In this document: positions 12,806 through 23,468 of the stretch, in pieces
How the letters are laid out: each line of letters begins with the position of its first letter
Position numbering within the stretch: the first letter of the stretch is position 1
Origin: Nymphaea colorata
Taxonomy: Eukaryota > Streptophyta > Magnoliopsida > Nymphaeales > Nymphaeaceae
Length of the DNA: 64,000 nucleotides
Assembly (NCBI RefSeq): GCF_008831285.2
Contig: NC_045143.1
Location: 16,840,464 to 16,904,463 of the forward strand
Direction of reading: 5' to 3'
The notes under the pieces: generated by a model
What the model saw: the letters and a program-made list of their open reading frames with translations, nothing else
Told to the model about the DNA's origin: nothing
Database searches by the model: none
Translations under genes and position numbers: made by a program

Positions 12806-14466
12806 AGGTTAAAATCGTTTTTCTCTTGTCGGTCTTCACTTTTCCTTCTTCCCGACTTATCTATCTCTGGCCGTCTTCCCTCTTCCGTCGACCACGACGA
12901 CCAGAACTCTTGCTGTCTTCCAAGTGCTCTCTCTTCCGCTGCTGCCTCAGACGCATCCGTCACCTTTCCCCTTCTCTCGCTGCTGTCTCAGACGCATCCG
13001 TCGTCCCTCTTGGCTCTTGAGTCTTGCTGCAGCCCCTGTTCCCGCCTTCACGCCAGGTACCCCTTCAGGCTTCCTTTCTTTTTCTCCTTGTTGTTCTTCT
13101 TCTCTATAGATATATTGTATGGATTTATGGCAAGTGATTTGTTTTCTTTTTTGCATTTTCTATAAATCTGTTCATACAGATCTATCAGTGTGGTTTTTAT
13201 CGTTCTGTTGTATTTTCTGGTTATTCACCATCTTCATTTTTTGGTTTAGTTTGATGGCTTTGTTGGTTATTAATGATGTTTTATTTTGTACTGTTATTAT
13301 TTGTTATGCTTGTATGGCTATCCACGATTTGTACGTTCCAAGTATCAGCGCCAAAAGGTTTTCTTGTTTGGGTATAACTATAATTAATTGAAGTGGTTCC
13401 TTTCTGTCTGCCACTTTTTTGGTACTGTTTAATGCTTTCCCTTTTCTTCACCATGACTGATATCTTGACAGTTTTATGAGTTCTTCTGGTTCTTCAATCT
13501 GGAATTTCCATCTATTCATCATCACATCTTATTCCCCGTCACTGTTAAGTTTTTATGCACAATAAATGTAAAAGTGTCATGCAAGCGATTACTTTATTTT
13601 CTTTTTTATGTATTTTAGACTGTCTTCTTTGTTGATAAAAATAAATGCTTGCCTAATCTTTGTTGGTTCTTCTTTTTCTCTGGTTCACACACTTAGTCTT
13701 CTCTAGACCCGTTGTTGTTGATGTAAATTAGAAGTCTTGGTTGGGTCCCTGTGTCTCTGTTTGGTCTCTTAAATGTAGTAAAATTTCCAACCCTGTGGCC
13801 ATTTTCTGGATTCTTTCGATCCCTGTTAGAATCCAGTACATTTCATGACGTTTTTTTCTCCAGAAAATGTTCACTTTGGTAAGCCAGGAAATTTCTTATT
13901 TGTTAAGACTTACAAGTTTGAAATTACATACTAAAGTTCACGTATTTTAAGTTTGTTGGAAAATGCTTTCTCTTTGGTCATTCCCTCCTTTTGAAAGTCA
14001 AATTTTTGTTCCTTTTCTAGGACAAAATGAATTCTTTGGCAAAAGTTCTGCACAAATTAGATATGAACCTCTTTGTTTGATGAAGACAAAGTGCATGAGG
14101 TAAAATTTGGTAAATACCAACTTTTGTTTTGCCTGCAATCATGCAGCTCCTGGGGGTTTTATCTACTATTTAGAAGAATGGGATTATTCCATCAGTAAGT
14201 TATTATGTTGCACCTGGCAATGTTATCACTACCGTATCGTATCGCGTATTGGTCGACCGACCTATACTCCGTATCGTAACGTATCGTAAATGTATCGTAA
14301 CGTATCGTAAAATTATTTTTTTTTAATTTGTAAAAAATATTAAAAAATTATAATAAATAGGAAAAAAATCAGAAAAAATCTAAAAAAATCTGAAAAAACA
14401 AGTAAAAATCAGAAAAACTCAAGAAAAATGTATTTAAAGGAACATTCATCATTCATGTATATGAAG

Positions 14467-15291
14467 CATTGTCACATAAGACGCTAACGGGTATAATACG
14501 GCGAGGAAAAAAACAGGTATAATACGGCGAGGAAAAAAATCTCGGGAATAAAACGGGAAAAAGACGGTAAATTTTTAAAAAATAAATAAAAAAAATCCTA
14601 ACAATTATATAAAAATAAAATAAATGAGAAATTAAAAAAACATTGGAAAATAGCTAGATAAGCAACAAATTTTAGGTACATGTCTCAAACAATTTGCCAA
14701 CTTAAAAATTGAAAATAAAGTTTAAATTGAAAATAAAGTTTAAAGTTAATAAATTCTTCCCCTTCCCCTCGCAAGTAAACTCCAGCAAGAGGCGGGAAAT
14801 GAGAAAATCAAAAACGGAAAAAGGAGAGGATGGCGGGAAGTTAATAAGCCCTTTCTCTCTTAAAAAGACGTTTTCGCCATTAAAAGGAGCATCCAAGTTT
14901 AAAAAAACCAATTCGTTTACAAATATTACATGCGCGCCATCCTTTAAAAAGACATTTTTGCTATTAAAAGGAGCGTCCAAGTTAAAAAAAACCAATTCGT
15001 TTACAAATATTACACGCATGCCATCCTTTAAAAAGACGTTTTTGCCATTAAAAGGAGCATCCAAGTTACAAAAAACCAATTCTTTTACAAATATTACACG
15101 CGTGCCATTTCTTTTAAAAACATATGTCTTAAAAAACGTGGAAGACGGGTATAAAACGCGTTTTATACGCGTCTTTTATTTTTAAACGTTTTTTTGAAAA
15201 AAACGCGTTTTATTCCCGTTTTATACGGTAAAGACGTTTTTAACGTATAATACGCGTTTTTTATAAAATAACGGCGTTTTTTGTGACAATG
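14467..15291. mobile_element. Second hAT-like element nested inside the first
   Basis: The ends are CATTGTCACA at 14467-14476 and TGTGACAATG at 15282-15291, flanked by an exact 8-bp duplication ATATGAAG at 14459-14466 and 15292-15299. Beyond the terminal 10 bp, both sides continue with related AACG/TATAATACG and ACGCGTTTTATAC motifs. The 825-bp element carries a three-copy tandem array but no recognisable transposase. Its terminal sequence differs from that of the outer element, so it belongs to a different family of the same type. Confidence 0.85.
14861..15115 (+). repeat. Three-copy ~81-bp tandem array in the inner element
   Basis: Units starting TTAAAAAGACG and containing AAAGGAGCATCCAAGTT and AAACCAATTCGTTTACAAAT recur about every 81 bp. 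As 81 is divisible by three, the plus frame 14709-15185 stays open with a 27-residue repeat (core TFLPLKGASKLKKTNSFTNI). I infer that the open frame follows from the repeat length and do not call a gene. Confidence 0.85.
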
Positions 15292-15762
15292 ATATGAAGT
15301 ATGAACTATGAACTTATGAAGTATGAATATGAACAACACATTCCAAAATAAGAAATCAAACATTCAAAAATCAAAATAACATACTAATCAGCCAAAGAGT
15401 ATTCGATTACATCACAATTCATAAGTTCAGAACTCAGAAGTCAAAACATATAGACATACGACGAAAATAAAGCTTCTTCACTGGCAAATCTTGATGCAAA
15501 TGGAGAAAATCTCTCCCAGCCATGTCTCTTGCAGTGTTTAGAACCAATAGAAGAGAGAGAGAGGAGAGTAGGTTTAAAAAAAAAGACCAAAAAAGGGGCC
15601 GTCGGGCCCCTTTTTCATTTTAACCCTGTATCGTACGATACGCGTGCAATACGCACGCGTATCGTGTACAAACTATGTATCGTATCGTTTTTGTTGATAC
15701 AGACGATACTTATCGTACGATACGCGTCCGTATCGTACGATACGGATAACATTGGCACCTGG

Positions 15763-18644
15763 ATTCACTATCTGTCCTTCAAGAAATTTGATACACCTTG
15801 TGACTTATGCTACTTGATAAGGTCTTCACTCTAGGCAGTGACATTCTGATCACATAATGCATGGTTGGGTTAGCAATCTATTTGTAACTTTTGTTTAGTG
15901 GGATGATCATCATCTATGTTGTTCAGTGAAAGGTTGTCAGGTTTAGTCTTCCATTTCCAATGGCAGACTGTATAACTCAAGGTCCCTCGTTGTTTAAATT
16001 GGATGTCATGGTTTTCCTTACCATGTTTATTGAAAACTTGCAATAATTGGATTGAATTTGTCTTCTTATTTTTCAGTCCACATCATAACTATTGCTTGCC
16101 TGGACGTTTTGTGCTACAACAAATACAATTGAGGAACAGGGAGCCTTCTACTGAATTGATAAGGGAACAATTAGACTCAATGGCATTACCTTCATAACAA
16201 CATTATCAGCTGAATTTCTTAGTTAATATGCTTGGTTAATACTTTTGCATTTTGTTCTGTTAATTCTCTTTCGTTTGATTTTTCATTTTGTCCCATTGTT
16301 GAATGAGGAAAGTAGAACTCCTCGTTTTGGCCTCTTTCTTAGTTGTGGTGTTCGCTGTTTCTCACCTTACCTATTTATTTATTTATTATTTTATTTTATT
16401 TCTTTTTCACTGCATGTGAATTACACATTAGCCTTCACAAGTGCTCAAAGTATCACAATAGGTCTCTCGGATGAGCCAAACATGTGATTGTCAGAGCATG
16501 TTTGGCATCTAATTCTGTTCTCATTGCTTGATACCGTCGACTGTTTTTCATTTGTTCTCATTAATATTTGATCAATGGAATTCCTTGTCAAAATTATCAT
16601 TTATGGGAGCACGTTTTTGTTCAATGGAAAGCCTTAGTTAGAGCATCAAATGTACTTGGGATCAGATTCAAATTTGATAGATTGGTTATCATATTTTGTT
16701 TAGGTTCAGACATTTGCATGCAAGTCCCTGGCCGTTTGGATCTGAAAAGTGTATGTTTTTTTATCAGTCCTTATCTGATCCAGCATGTTATCTGTCACCT
16801 TTTGTCACTGCCCGTAAGAGAATTGATGAAGTTCATTTTTTACCTAGTCAACCCATTTGGTTTTGCAAGCACCCATCTCTTTAGAGAGAATAGTTTCTAC
16901 TTTCTACCTCGAATGAGATATTTCATTTGATGTCAAGATCATTTCTAAAAAAAGAACTTTTCCATCTTGCTTAAAAACATTTTAAAAGCATTTTAAAAGC
17001 ATTTTTTCACACAATGATATGCCTTCATTTTATTTTTAGTACCTCATCGAGTACTAGGAGAAAATTTCAAATTTTTGTCGTCAATCAATGGAAGAGGAAA
17101 ACTTAAAAAGTCTTGAGTATGAACAATGAGGAAATTCCTATGAAGCTGAGAAAGTCAAGAATAGGAGATGCTATTGACTCTACTAATTAAGCATCTGCAA
17201 AGGATTTAACAAGAAAATACTCTAAGAGAGAAGTCACAATGCTTTGTAAAATCTTGACAGGTAGCAAAATGAGAGTTGAGAGATGGGCTCGAGGCTTCTG
17301 TAGTTGTTCCTCTACGTCGGTAATCAAGAGTACCGGGTAGGCATATAGGTGATTTATGTCTATGCCCCGAAGATTACGACTTATGAACTTTTGGACTGTT
17401 GAAAGCCCGTAAGGTGAAGCAGGTTGGATACGTGATAAAACTACATATAACCACCAAAGTGGTGGAGCTTCGTAGTAGCCTTTGGGGTGGTGAGGTATTC
17501 CCTCAAAGGTGAAGGTCGGCCTGAAAAATGAAATCAAAAGGCAAAAAGCCAAATGCAAAAGAAGAAAAGAAAAAAAAAGCAAGAAAAACAAAAGGAAAAA
17601 AAACAAAAGATATCTGTCAAGGAATGAAAGACATGATGGCTGAACTTGTAGAAATTGAATGCGACAATCTTTTGCAGATGTGCGATTTTGGAGTCAACTC
17701 TACTCTTCTTTTTTATTTCCTAAGATGTTGAAAACCATTCCTTTATGTTTATATTTTGGAAATTGAGGGACATCCCTTCTAAAGATTCAACAACATTGAT
17801 GTGAAATGGATCATGATGTTTGTACAGTACAGCGAGTAAATGAAATGCATATTATTTGCACAACACGAGCACTCAAACTTATGAGTTGATGGATGATTTA
17901 TGAACTATTTCAAACTAAAAGCTCGACATCTCTTGTTATGTTTCTTGGTTTTCTAAGTGTAGGAGAAACTAACCCAATCCCCCTTTCGTCTTATAATATA
18001 TTGCCCCTTTCATTACCAAGCTATTAGTACATTAATTGAATACACAAAACATCTCATATACCCAAGTTGAGTGTGATGCCCCATCATCTCCTTTATCTTA
18101 ATAGAGACATGCCTTTCAGTATAGGAGATTAAACCATAACCATCATTCTATCTTAATTGTCTTATTTGCTTGACTTTCATTTCATTGCCTTCACTTGTGT
18201 TGTGGACCAACTATATGCCTCAGCACCCCGTGGGCCAAATAGGCCTGAAAAGTCAGCCCGTGACAAAACTTGATTATTTTGATCAGTATAATCTGTTCAA
18301 GTTCATGGGTGTGTTGGTTGTGTCACATCTGATGTAGTCTTTGCTGATGGTTTGCTTAATCTCAATGAACCTGGGGCACAGTCCGTTCTAAAGGTACTGG
18401 ACAGAAAGGTCGTGTACTACAAATGTTGACTGCAAATATATTGATCATCTGATTATTTGCACATGGGATACTAGAAGAACTGAGAGTTTATCCTGCTCTT
18501 TTTTGGCTGTTGTTTCCTGGACCTAGGCACTAAGTGATGACCAGATGTTTGTCTATACGTGAAAATGTTGCTGGCATTTCGCTTTTCAACTTTTTTCTGC
18601 TATAGTAGCATCAAGTAGATGGAATTATGACTTCATCCAGTCCA
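15763..18644. other. Intergenic or upstream relic sequence, no gene assigned
   Basis: No exon here can be assigned. A purine-rich, A-heavy tract lies at 17540-17610. A short frame at about 18308-18400, including VTSDVVFADGLLNLNEPGA, looks protein-like but has an in-frame stop shortly before it and matches no family I recognise. It would be a natural place for the N-terminal exons of the neighbouring terpene synthase relic, but I see none of their hallmark motifs, neither RRx8W nor DDxxD. Confidence 0.35.
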
Positions 18645-19519
18645 TTTTCAGCGGCGCATCATCAGTAATTTTCCTTAGTTGTCATTTGTATTATTTAATT
18701 TATTTTGGTATCATGATGACATGAAAATGTGTAGATTGAAACACAAAGGGGCAGGGTCTCGTACTTGATTGCCACCCTTGAGGACATCTTCGATCGCTTT
18801 GTACACAGGTGGGATCTTCAAGCAGCAGAGCAGCTGCCCAGCCACTTAGGGCCTCCTATGTGGCTGTCTACAACACAACCAATCTGATTAGCTATGTTCT
18901 CAGGAGGCATTTCAGCGGCGCATCATCAGTAATTTTCCTTAGTTGTCATTTGTATTATTTTATTTATTTTGGTATCATGATGGCAATGACGGCCATGGCC
19001 ATGCCTCCTGAGAACATAGCTAATCTGATTGGTTGTGTTGTAGACAGCCGCATAGAAGGCCCTAAGTGGCTGCGGCAGCTGCTCTGCTGCTTGAAGATCC
19101 CACCTGTGTACAAAGCGGTCGAGGATGTCCTCAAGGGTTGCCATCAATTACGAAACCCTGCCCCTTTGCGTTTCAATCTGCACATTTTCATGTCATCATG
19201 ATACCAAAATAAATAAAATAATACAAATGACAACTAAGGAAAATTACGGATGATGCTGAAATGCCTCCTGAGAACATAGCTAATTTGGTTGTGTTGTAGA
19301 CAGCTGCATAGAAGGCCCTAAGTGGCTGCGGCAGCTGCTCTTGTTCAAAGCGTCAAGTACGAGACCCTGCCCCTTTGTAATCTGCACATTTTCATGTCGT
19401 CATGATACCAAAATAAATAAAATAATACAAATGACTACTAAAGAAAATTATTGATCTGATTGGTTGTGTTGTAGACAGCTGCATAGAAGGCCCTCTTCTC
19501 TGCTGCTTGAAGATCCCAG
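18645..19519. repeat. Inverted and direct copies of one terpene synthase exon
   Basis: A forward unit (intron tail plus exon) at 18645-18910 is followed by a second copy of the tail at 18911-18981. Inverted copies follow at 19001-19260 and 19261-19450 (partial), with a third exon-only fragment at 19451-19519. The tail contains TTTTGGTATCATGATG and the exon contains GCTATGTTCTCAGGAGGCAT. The tip between forward and inverted copies holds the perfect palindrome GGCCATGGCC at 18991-19000. The longest foldback is about 250 bp per arm with few mismatches. Confidence 0.85.
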
Positions 19520-19903
19520 TACATGACCCTAATCTGTGTTGTCAAGAGGCATGGCGGTGATATCACTTCACACATGAGGAGAGCGGTACGGTACGACACT
19601 TTCTCTATCTAATCTGTCTTTTACTGTTCACATCATCTCATTAATATATTAGCTTCACTTTCGAATTGACTTGCTCTCTTCTACTCTTGGGCAGTGGCGA
19701 GTGTGTGGAGAGCTTACCTGGTTGGGACAAGATGGTGCCGTGAACAGACACTGAGCAACAACCGAGCAGCCATGACCGGACCTATTCTCCTGCCTGCCTA
19801 CTTCCTCTCACAAAACATTGAGGAACAAGCAATCCAGCAGCTGCAGTCTGAGTCCCACATCATCAACTTGTCATCGATGATAGATCGTCTCTCGGCTGAT
19901 CTG
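18645..19903 (+). pseudogene. Terpene synthase pseudogene, middle exons
   Basis: Translated pieces match the C-terminal catalytic fold of plant terpene synthases. An exon at about 18774-18910 reads TLEDIFDRFVHRWDLQ then AAEQLP, aligning with the family segment after the DDxxD motif. It has a one-base deletion after QLP relative to the inverted copy at 19001-19140. A short piece at 19538-19585 ends in SHMRRA. An exon at 19695-19903 reads VWRAYLVGTRW, GPILLPAYFLS and SSMIDRLSADL, all at family positions. The donor at 19586 does not join the acceptor at 19694 in frame. Exon order is disturbed by inverted copies. Plant terpene synthases make mono-, sesqui- or diterpenes from prenyl diphosphates; this copy cannot. 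The last exon is at 24358-24621. Confidence 0.75.
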
Positions 19904-20951
19904 TTATTCCATGTCTCGGCTGGTCTGGTTGGTGCTTCACATAAAGTCAAATTCATGTGTTTTGCTCAAACTTTGTTTACTGTATTGCAGATTGAGGTTT
20001 AGCTTCAAATACATTTATTTTAATCGGTTTTGCATGATATGACAGTGGTTTATTAGCAATATGGTGAATTTACTAACGCTTTTAGGGCGCAGAGTTCTTG
20101 CTCCAAAATGAATTTGAACAGGGTAATTTTGCAGTTGCCTTATGGGTCTCTAGAAGAGATCGCTTTTAGGGGACAGCGTTGCGTTCTTGGTCCCTATTTT
20201 TGTTTTTCTTGATTGCCCTGTAACTGGCTGATGCTTGGTATCCCTGGCCTTTTTCTATGACCCTTGGTGTACAGGTTTTTTATAGCCCACCTCCGAGCCG
20301 CTGGGTCACGGACTCGCGGGCATCACGGCGGAGGCCGTTGAGGGCCTTTGCTTTTTTCCCGGGCTCTTGTTTTCTCCTCCTCTGGGGACAGCTCCCTCGT
20401 TTCGGTGGCCTTCCTTTTCAATAATTGGCAAAAAGACTTATTCGCCTAATTAATAAAGGTACTGGGCCTGAACGCCCGAGTTTTGAACCGCCGTTCGGAC
20501 TTGGTGACTGCCACCGTCGTTTACTGGACACGGGCCCCACCTTACTAGACCGCGTTCCTTTGGTTCTTGTAAACCAGGGAGATTCGGCGTTTTTTCTCTG
20601 TCTCTCCGATTCTCCCTAGATGGGCTCGGTCTCCTTATCGGCTGGTCGTAGCACCTGGCTTGCTCTTTATCGTCCACTTTCAGTCAATTTCACCAGTGAA
20701 ATGAGTGGAAGAGATGCCTAGAACCAGGCAAGCCATATGCTCCTGAGACTCGAACCGAATTTTTTGGACAGGAAGTGCGCGCATACATGGACATCAGGTC
20801 ACGGCTTTTGCCTGTTCGCCTTTTCCTTTCCTTTTCGCGTCACCTGCACAGTGGATCCGTTTCGTGTCAATTTTCTTTTCTTTCCAAGAAGCTTCACCTT
20901 CAACGCTTGCAAACCTTTTTGAAAAGCCACCAGAAAAGCTTTATGGTATTA

Positions 20952-21117
20952 GGTTAGCTTGTGTAGGAAAATTCGATATTGCAAATTGTTATCAATTTGT
21001 GAATTTTTGCATTACCTGCACAGTGAATTTTTTGTTTAATTTTCCGTTTCGTGTCAATCTACATTCTTTTGTAGTACAAATTGTTATCTTTTGCGAATTT
21101 TCCTACACAAGCTAACC
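20952..21117. repeat. Foldback with 24-bp perfect arms
   Basis: GGTTAGCTTGTGTAGGAAAA plus TTCG at 20952-20975 is exactly inverted at 21094-21117. Between the arms, CAAATTGTTATC occurs twice in direct orientation. CCTGCACAGTG and TTTCGTGTCAAT also recur within and just to the left of the foldback. No clear target duplication was seen. Confidence 0.85.
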
Positions 21118-21855
21118 CGAAGTCAGCGAACGCTACATAACCATGCAAAAGCTAAAGTTAATGTAGCAAAAGTAAATGGAACTGAAGACTTGTATGCTAG
21201 CTAATAGGTCGGGTGCTTGATTAGATACTCTTTCGACATTGCAGGCACCACCTCTTATTTTTTGTACATCCAACTCACCTGGCTCGTAATAATCCACAGT
21301 TAGGTCTACTTCAGTATCTACACTCGTCGGCAGCGGGTTTTAGTTAAGGGCCGGCCACAAAGGTGTGCTTTGTTTTAACATATTAAATAATATACTCTAT
21401 GGTATGTAAATTTCTTCTTGTGATGATTACATGACGATACATTAAATAACATGATGCCTTTTTCTGAACTTCTCATACACACTATGCATTTCTTTTGACG
21501 GTGAGGGTAATTAGAGGTGTGGATCTGGCTGTCAGGGCGACCTTTACGTTATTGTTAAGATGGGCAAACAGGTATACTTCTTCCTTCCTCCTCACTCTTT
21601 TGTTTTCTTAATTTTGTGTTCATGGTGATGGGTTTGAGTACCCATTCAATTTCTTTGGTTTGAGGTTGTTTTGAGTTTCTTTCTTCTCGAACTATTTTGC
21701 CTTCTCTGCTTGACTTCGTGCTCAAACTCGTTGGTCATCCTAATTTTTCCTCAATTTTTATCATTTTGCGGCTTTCCTATGGTTCTTTATTTGTCTTCAT
21801 CTTCTAATTTTGTGTCATTTTCGTGATATTACCACTTCACACTTGGACTAGGCTG

Positions 21856-21907
<52 letters not shown>
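21856..21907. repeat. Compound (CT)n(TA)n microsatellite
   Basis: About 10 CT units pass directly into about 16 TA units. Confidence 0.95.
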
Positions 21908-21909
<2 letters not shown>

Positions 21910-22262
21910 ACTACCATGGCCCGGAAGCTGATGCGACCATGGTTGAGAATCTGATGCTCTGTTCTTCAGGACCGTGGTTGAGAATCTGATGCCATGTTCT
22001 TCAAGTCCATGATACATACATTTGTTGTTCCCCCTAGGTTCATGAGTAAGCAGAGATAAAATGCCAAACAGTTTGTTCATTGTAAGGTTCTATGGTGATT
22101 TTCATTTTTTCTTTAGAAAACCATCCGCTTGCTTAGCAACAATTCCGCATTTGAAATCCCATTTCTGGTCATTTAATAAATTAAAACATATGAAGCTTTG
22201 TTCTCCTCTCAAACGGGGAGCCCTAGCGCATCACACCCTTCTTTTCTAAACTTCTCAGACAC

Positions 22263-22955
22263 ACCCAACTCCCTCTACGCCATCAACTTCGCTACCCATA
22301 GACAAAATATCTAGGGAACTTTATAAAGGAAAACTAGGACTACCCAATTCTCAAGCAGGCTAGGCTGGGTATTTGGACTAAGCAAACGAATAGATAGCTA
22401 GAAAATTACAAGCACAAAAGGTAGAAACCATTGGGGAACATGAAAATTGACTTGATCCGATAAAAAATTGGTCGTATATGATACAACATACAAAAAGAAA
22501 ATGAAAACGCATGTTTCCTGCTCAATTTCTTGTGCTCCTCCTATGTCTACTCAACGGGTTGAAAAGCAAATTATCGCAAACAGATGTTTCACATCTTCTT
22601 GAAAGTATTGCAGCATAATGCCACTACTCATAACTACCACTTCTCTGTTTTTTTTTTTCTTTACATCAGTCCCTTCAGTTTGAGATGATGCTTAATTAGA
22701 GAAAAATAATCCGAACTGGCGGCTGCTGGTGTATTCGGACTGCATGTGGCTAGCTATGACAAAACAGTTGAGAAAACGAGAGATCAAGAGTGAGTTACTC
22801 ATGGAGAGAAACGAGAGAAGGAGAGAGGGAGACCTCACCGATCATCGGTGCTATAGGTGGTCATCGCTGGTCCAGGTTGCCGGTGGCTGTTGAGTGAACA
22901 GAAGGTGAGTAGGAGACAGGGCAACACTACTAGTCGTACTGGCTCCACCCCTCAG
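22263..22955 (+). repeat. Left arm of a ~700-bp inverted repeat
   Basis: Sequence from CCCAACTCCCT to CTCCACCCCTC is repeated in inverse orientation at 25485-26200, with scattered substitutions and small indels. Shared landmarks include GAATAGATAGCTAGAAAAT, ATGAAAATTGACTTGATC and CTCAATTTCTTGTGC. No protein domain is recognisable in either arm. Confidence 0.88.
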
Positions 22956-23234
22956 ATCTTGCTGACCTTATAACTGATTTACACCGAGTCGGTGGAGATC
23001 ATACATATTGTTCATGTGTATCGGAAATGGAAACACCAACTCATATTGTTCATATGCCTTGGACTTGCACAAATTATACGTGAATTATTTTTCTTTTATG
23101 CCTATATATTAAAAAATATACCTCCAGCCAGACATCCAGTGTCGGAAACTATACAGTGGAAATTAATTCTACAAAATGGCACTTTTTTTAAAAGTAAATG
23201 ATTCTTTTGTTTTACATAAATAAGTTCTTTCTTC

Positions 23235-23404
23235 TTTAATTTGTCACTTTATTTATAAAAAAATTGAATTGTGCTCTTTAAGTAGTGTTTGATAAAAAAA
23301 AATTGTTAGACTAAAGAACTTATTAAGAATAAAGTGTTTTTTTTTATCAAACACTACTTAAAGAGCACAATTCAATTTTTTTATAAATAAAGTGACAAAT
23401 TAAA
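23235..23404. repeat. Perfect 68-bp-arm hairpin
   Basis: Arms at 23235-23302 and 23337-23404 are exact reverse complements by eye, with a 34-nt loop. The arms contain GAATTGTGCTCTTTAAGTAG. In addition, AATAAGTTCTTT just left of the arm is inverted in the loop as AAAGAACTTATT. The sequence is AT-rich and non-coding. It could be a short foldback transposon remnant or a small-RNA precursor; the perfection implies that it is young or under gene conversion. Confidence 0.92.
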
Positions 23405-23468
23405 CACGTGTACAGGTGATCTACTGATGTCTCAAATGGTGGGTTGTACAGGTGAGTTTAATGTCTTT

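Larger units (their letters stand above)
9358..14217. other. Intergenic region; near part may be 5' flank of the zinc-finger gene
   Basis: No recognisable coding exon. The first few hundred bases above 9357 should hold the promoter and 5' UTR of the minus-strand zinc-finger gene, but I cannot place a start site. The remainder holds two small tandem duplications (11.1 and 11.5 kb), an ACCGGT palindrome cluster near 12.8 kb and pyrimidine-rich sequence at 12.8-13.1 kb. The frames at 12770-13165 are Ser/Leu/Phe-rich products of that pyrimidine bias. Confidence 0.4.
14218..15754. mobile_element. Non-autonomous hAT-like DNA transposon (outer element)
   Basis: The ends are CAATGTTATC at 14218-14227 and its inverse GATAACATTG at 15745-15754. 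They are flanked by an exact 8-bp target duplication GCACCTGG at 14210-14217 and 15755-15762. Inside both ends are clusters of CGTATCGTA and its inverse, as expected of subterminal transposase-binding repeats. An 8-bp target duplication with CA..TG ends fits the hAT superfamily. No transposase frame is present, so it is non-autonomous. Without the inner insertion (14467-15291 plus one 8-bp duplication) it is about 704 bp. Confidence 0.85.
19904..22262. other. Non-coding, formally intron of the terpene synthase relic
   Basis: No exon recognised. It contains a GC-richer stretch at about 20280-20660 with no readable domain, a foldback at 20.95-21.12 kb and a CT/TA microsatellite at 21.86-21.91 kb. 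Its great length suggests several insertions that I cannot delimit. Confidence 0.4.

Noticed and set aside
12770-13165. Ser/Leu-rich plus-strand frames as a signal-peptide protein
   Set aside because: Three overlapping frames are all open because the DNA is pyrimidine-biased; there is no domain or splice context.
14709-15185. 158-residue Lys/Thr/Ser-rich frame with internal repeats as a gene
   Set aside because: It lies wholly inside a non-autonomous transposon and is a by-product of an 81-bp tandem array; no domain or codon bias supports a protein.
17187-17606. 139-residue minus-strand frame beginning with poly-Phe/Leu
   Set aside because: The start is a translation of a purine-rich tract and the remainder matches no family that I recognise; too weak to call a gene.
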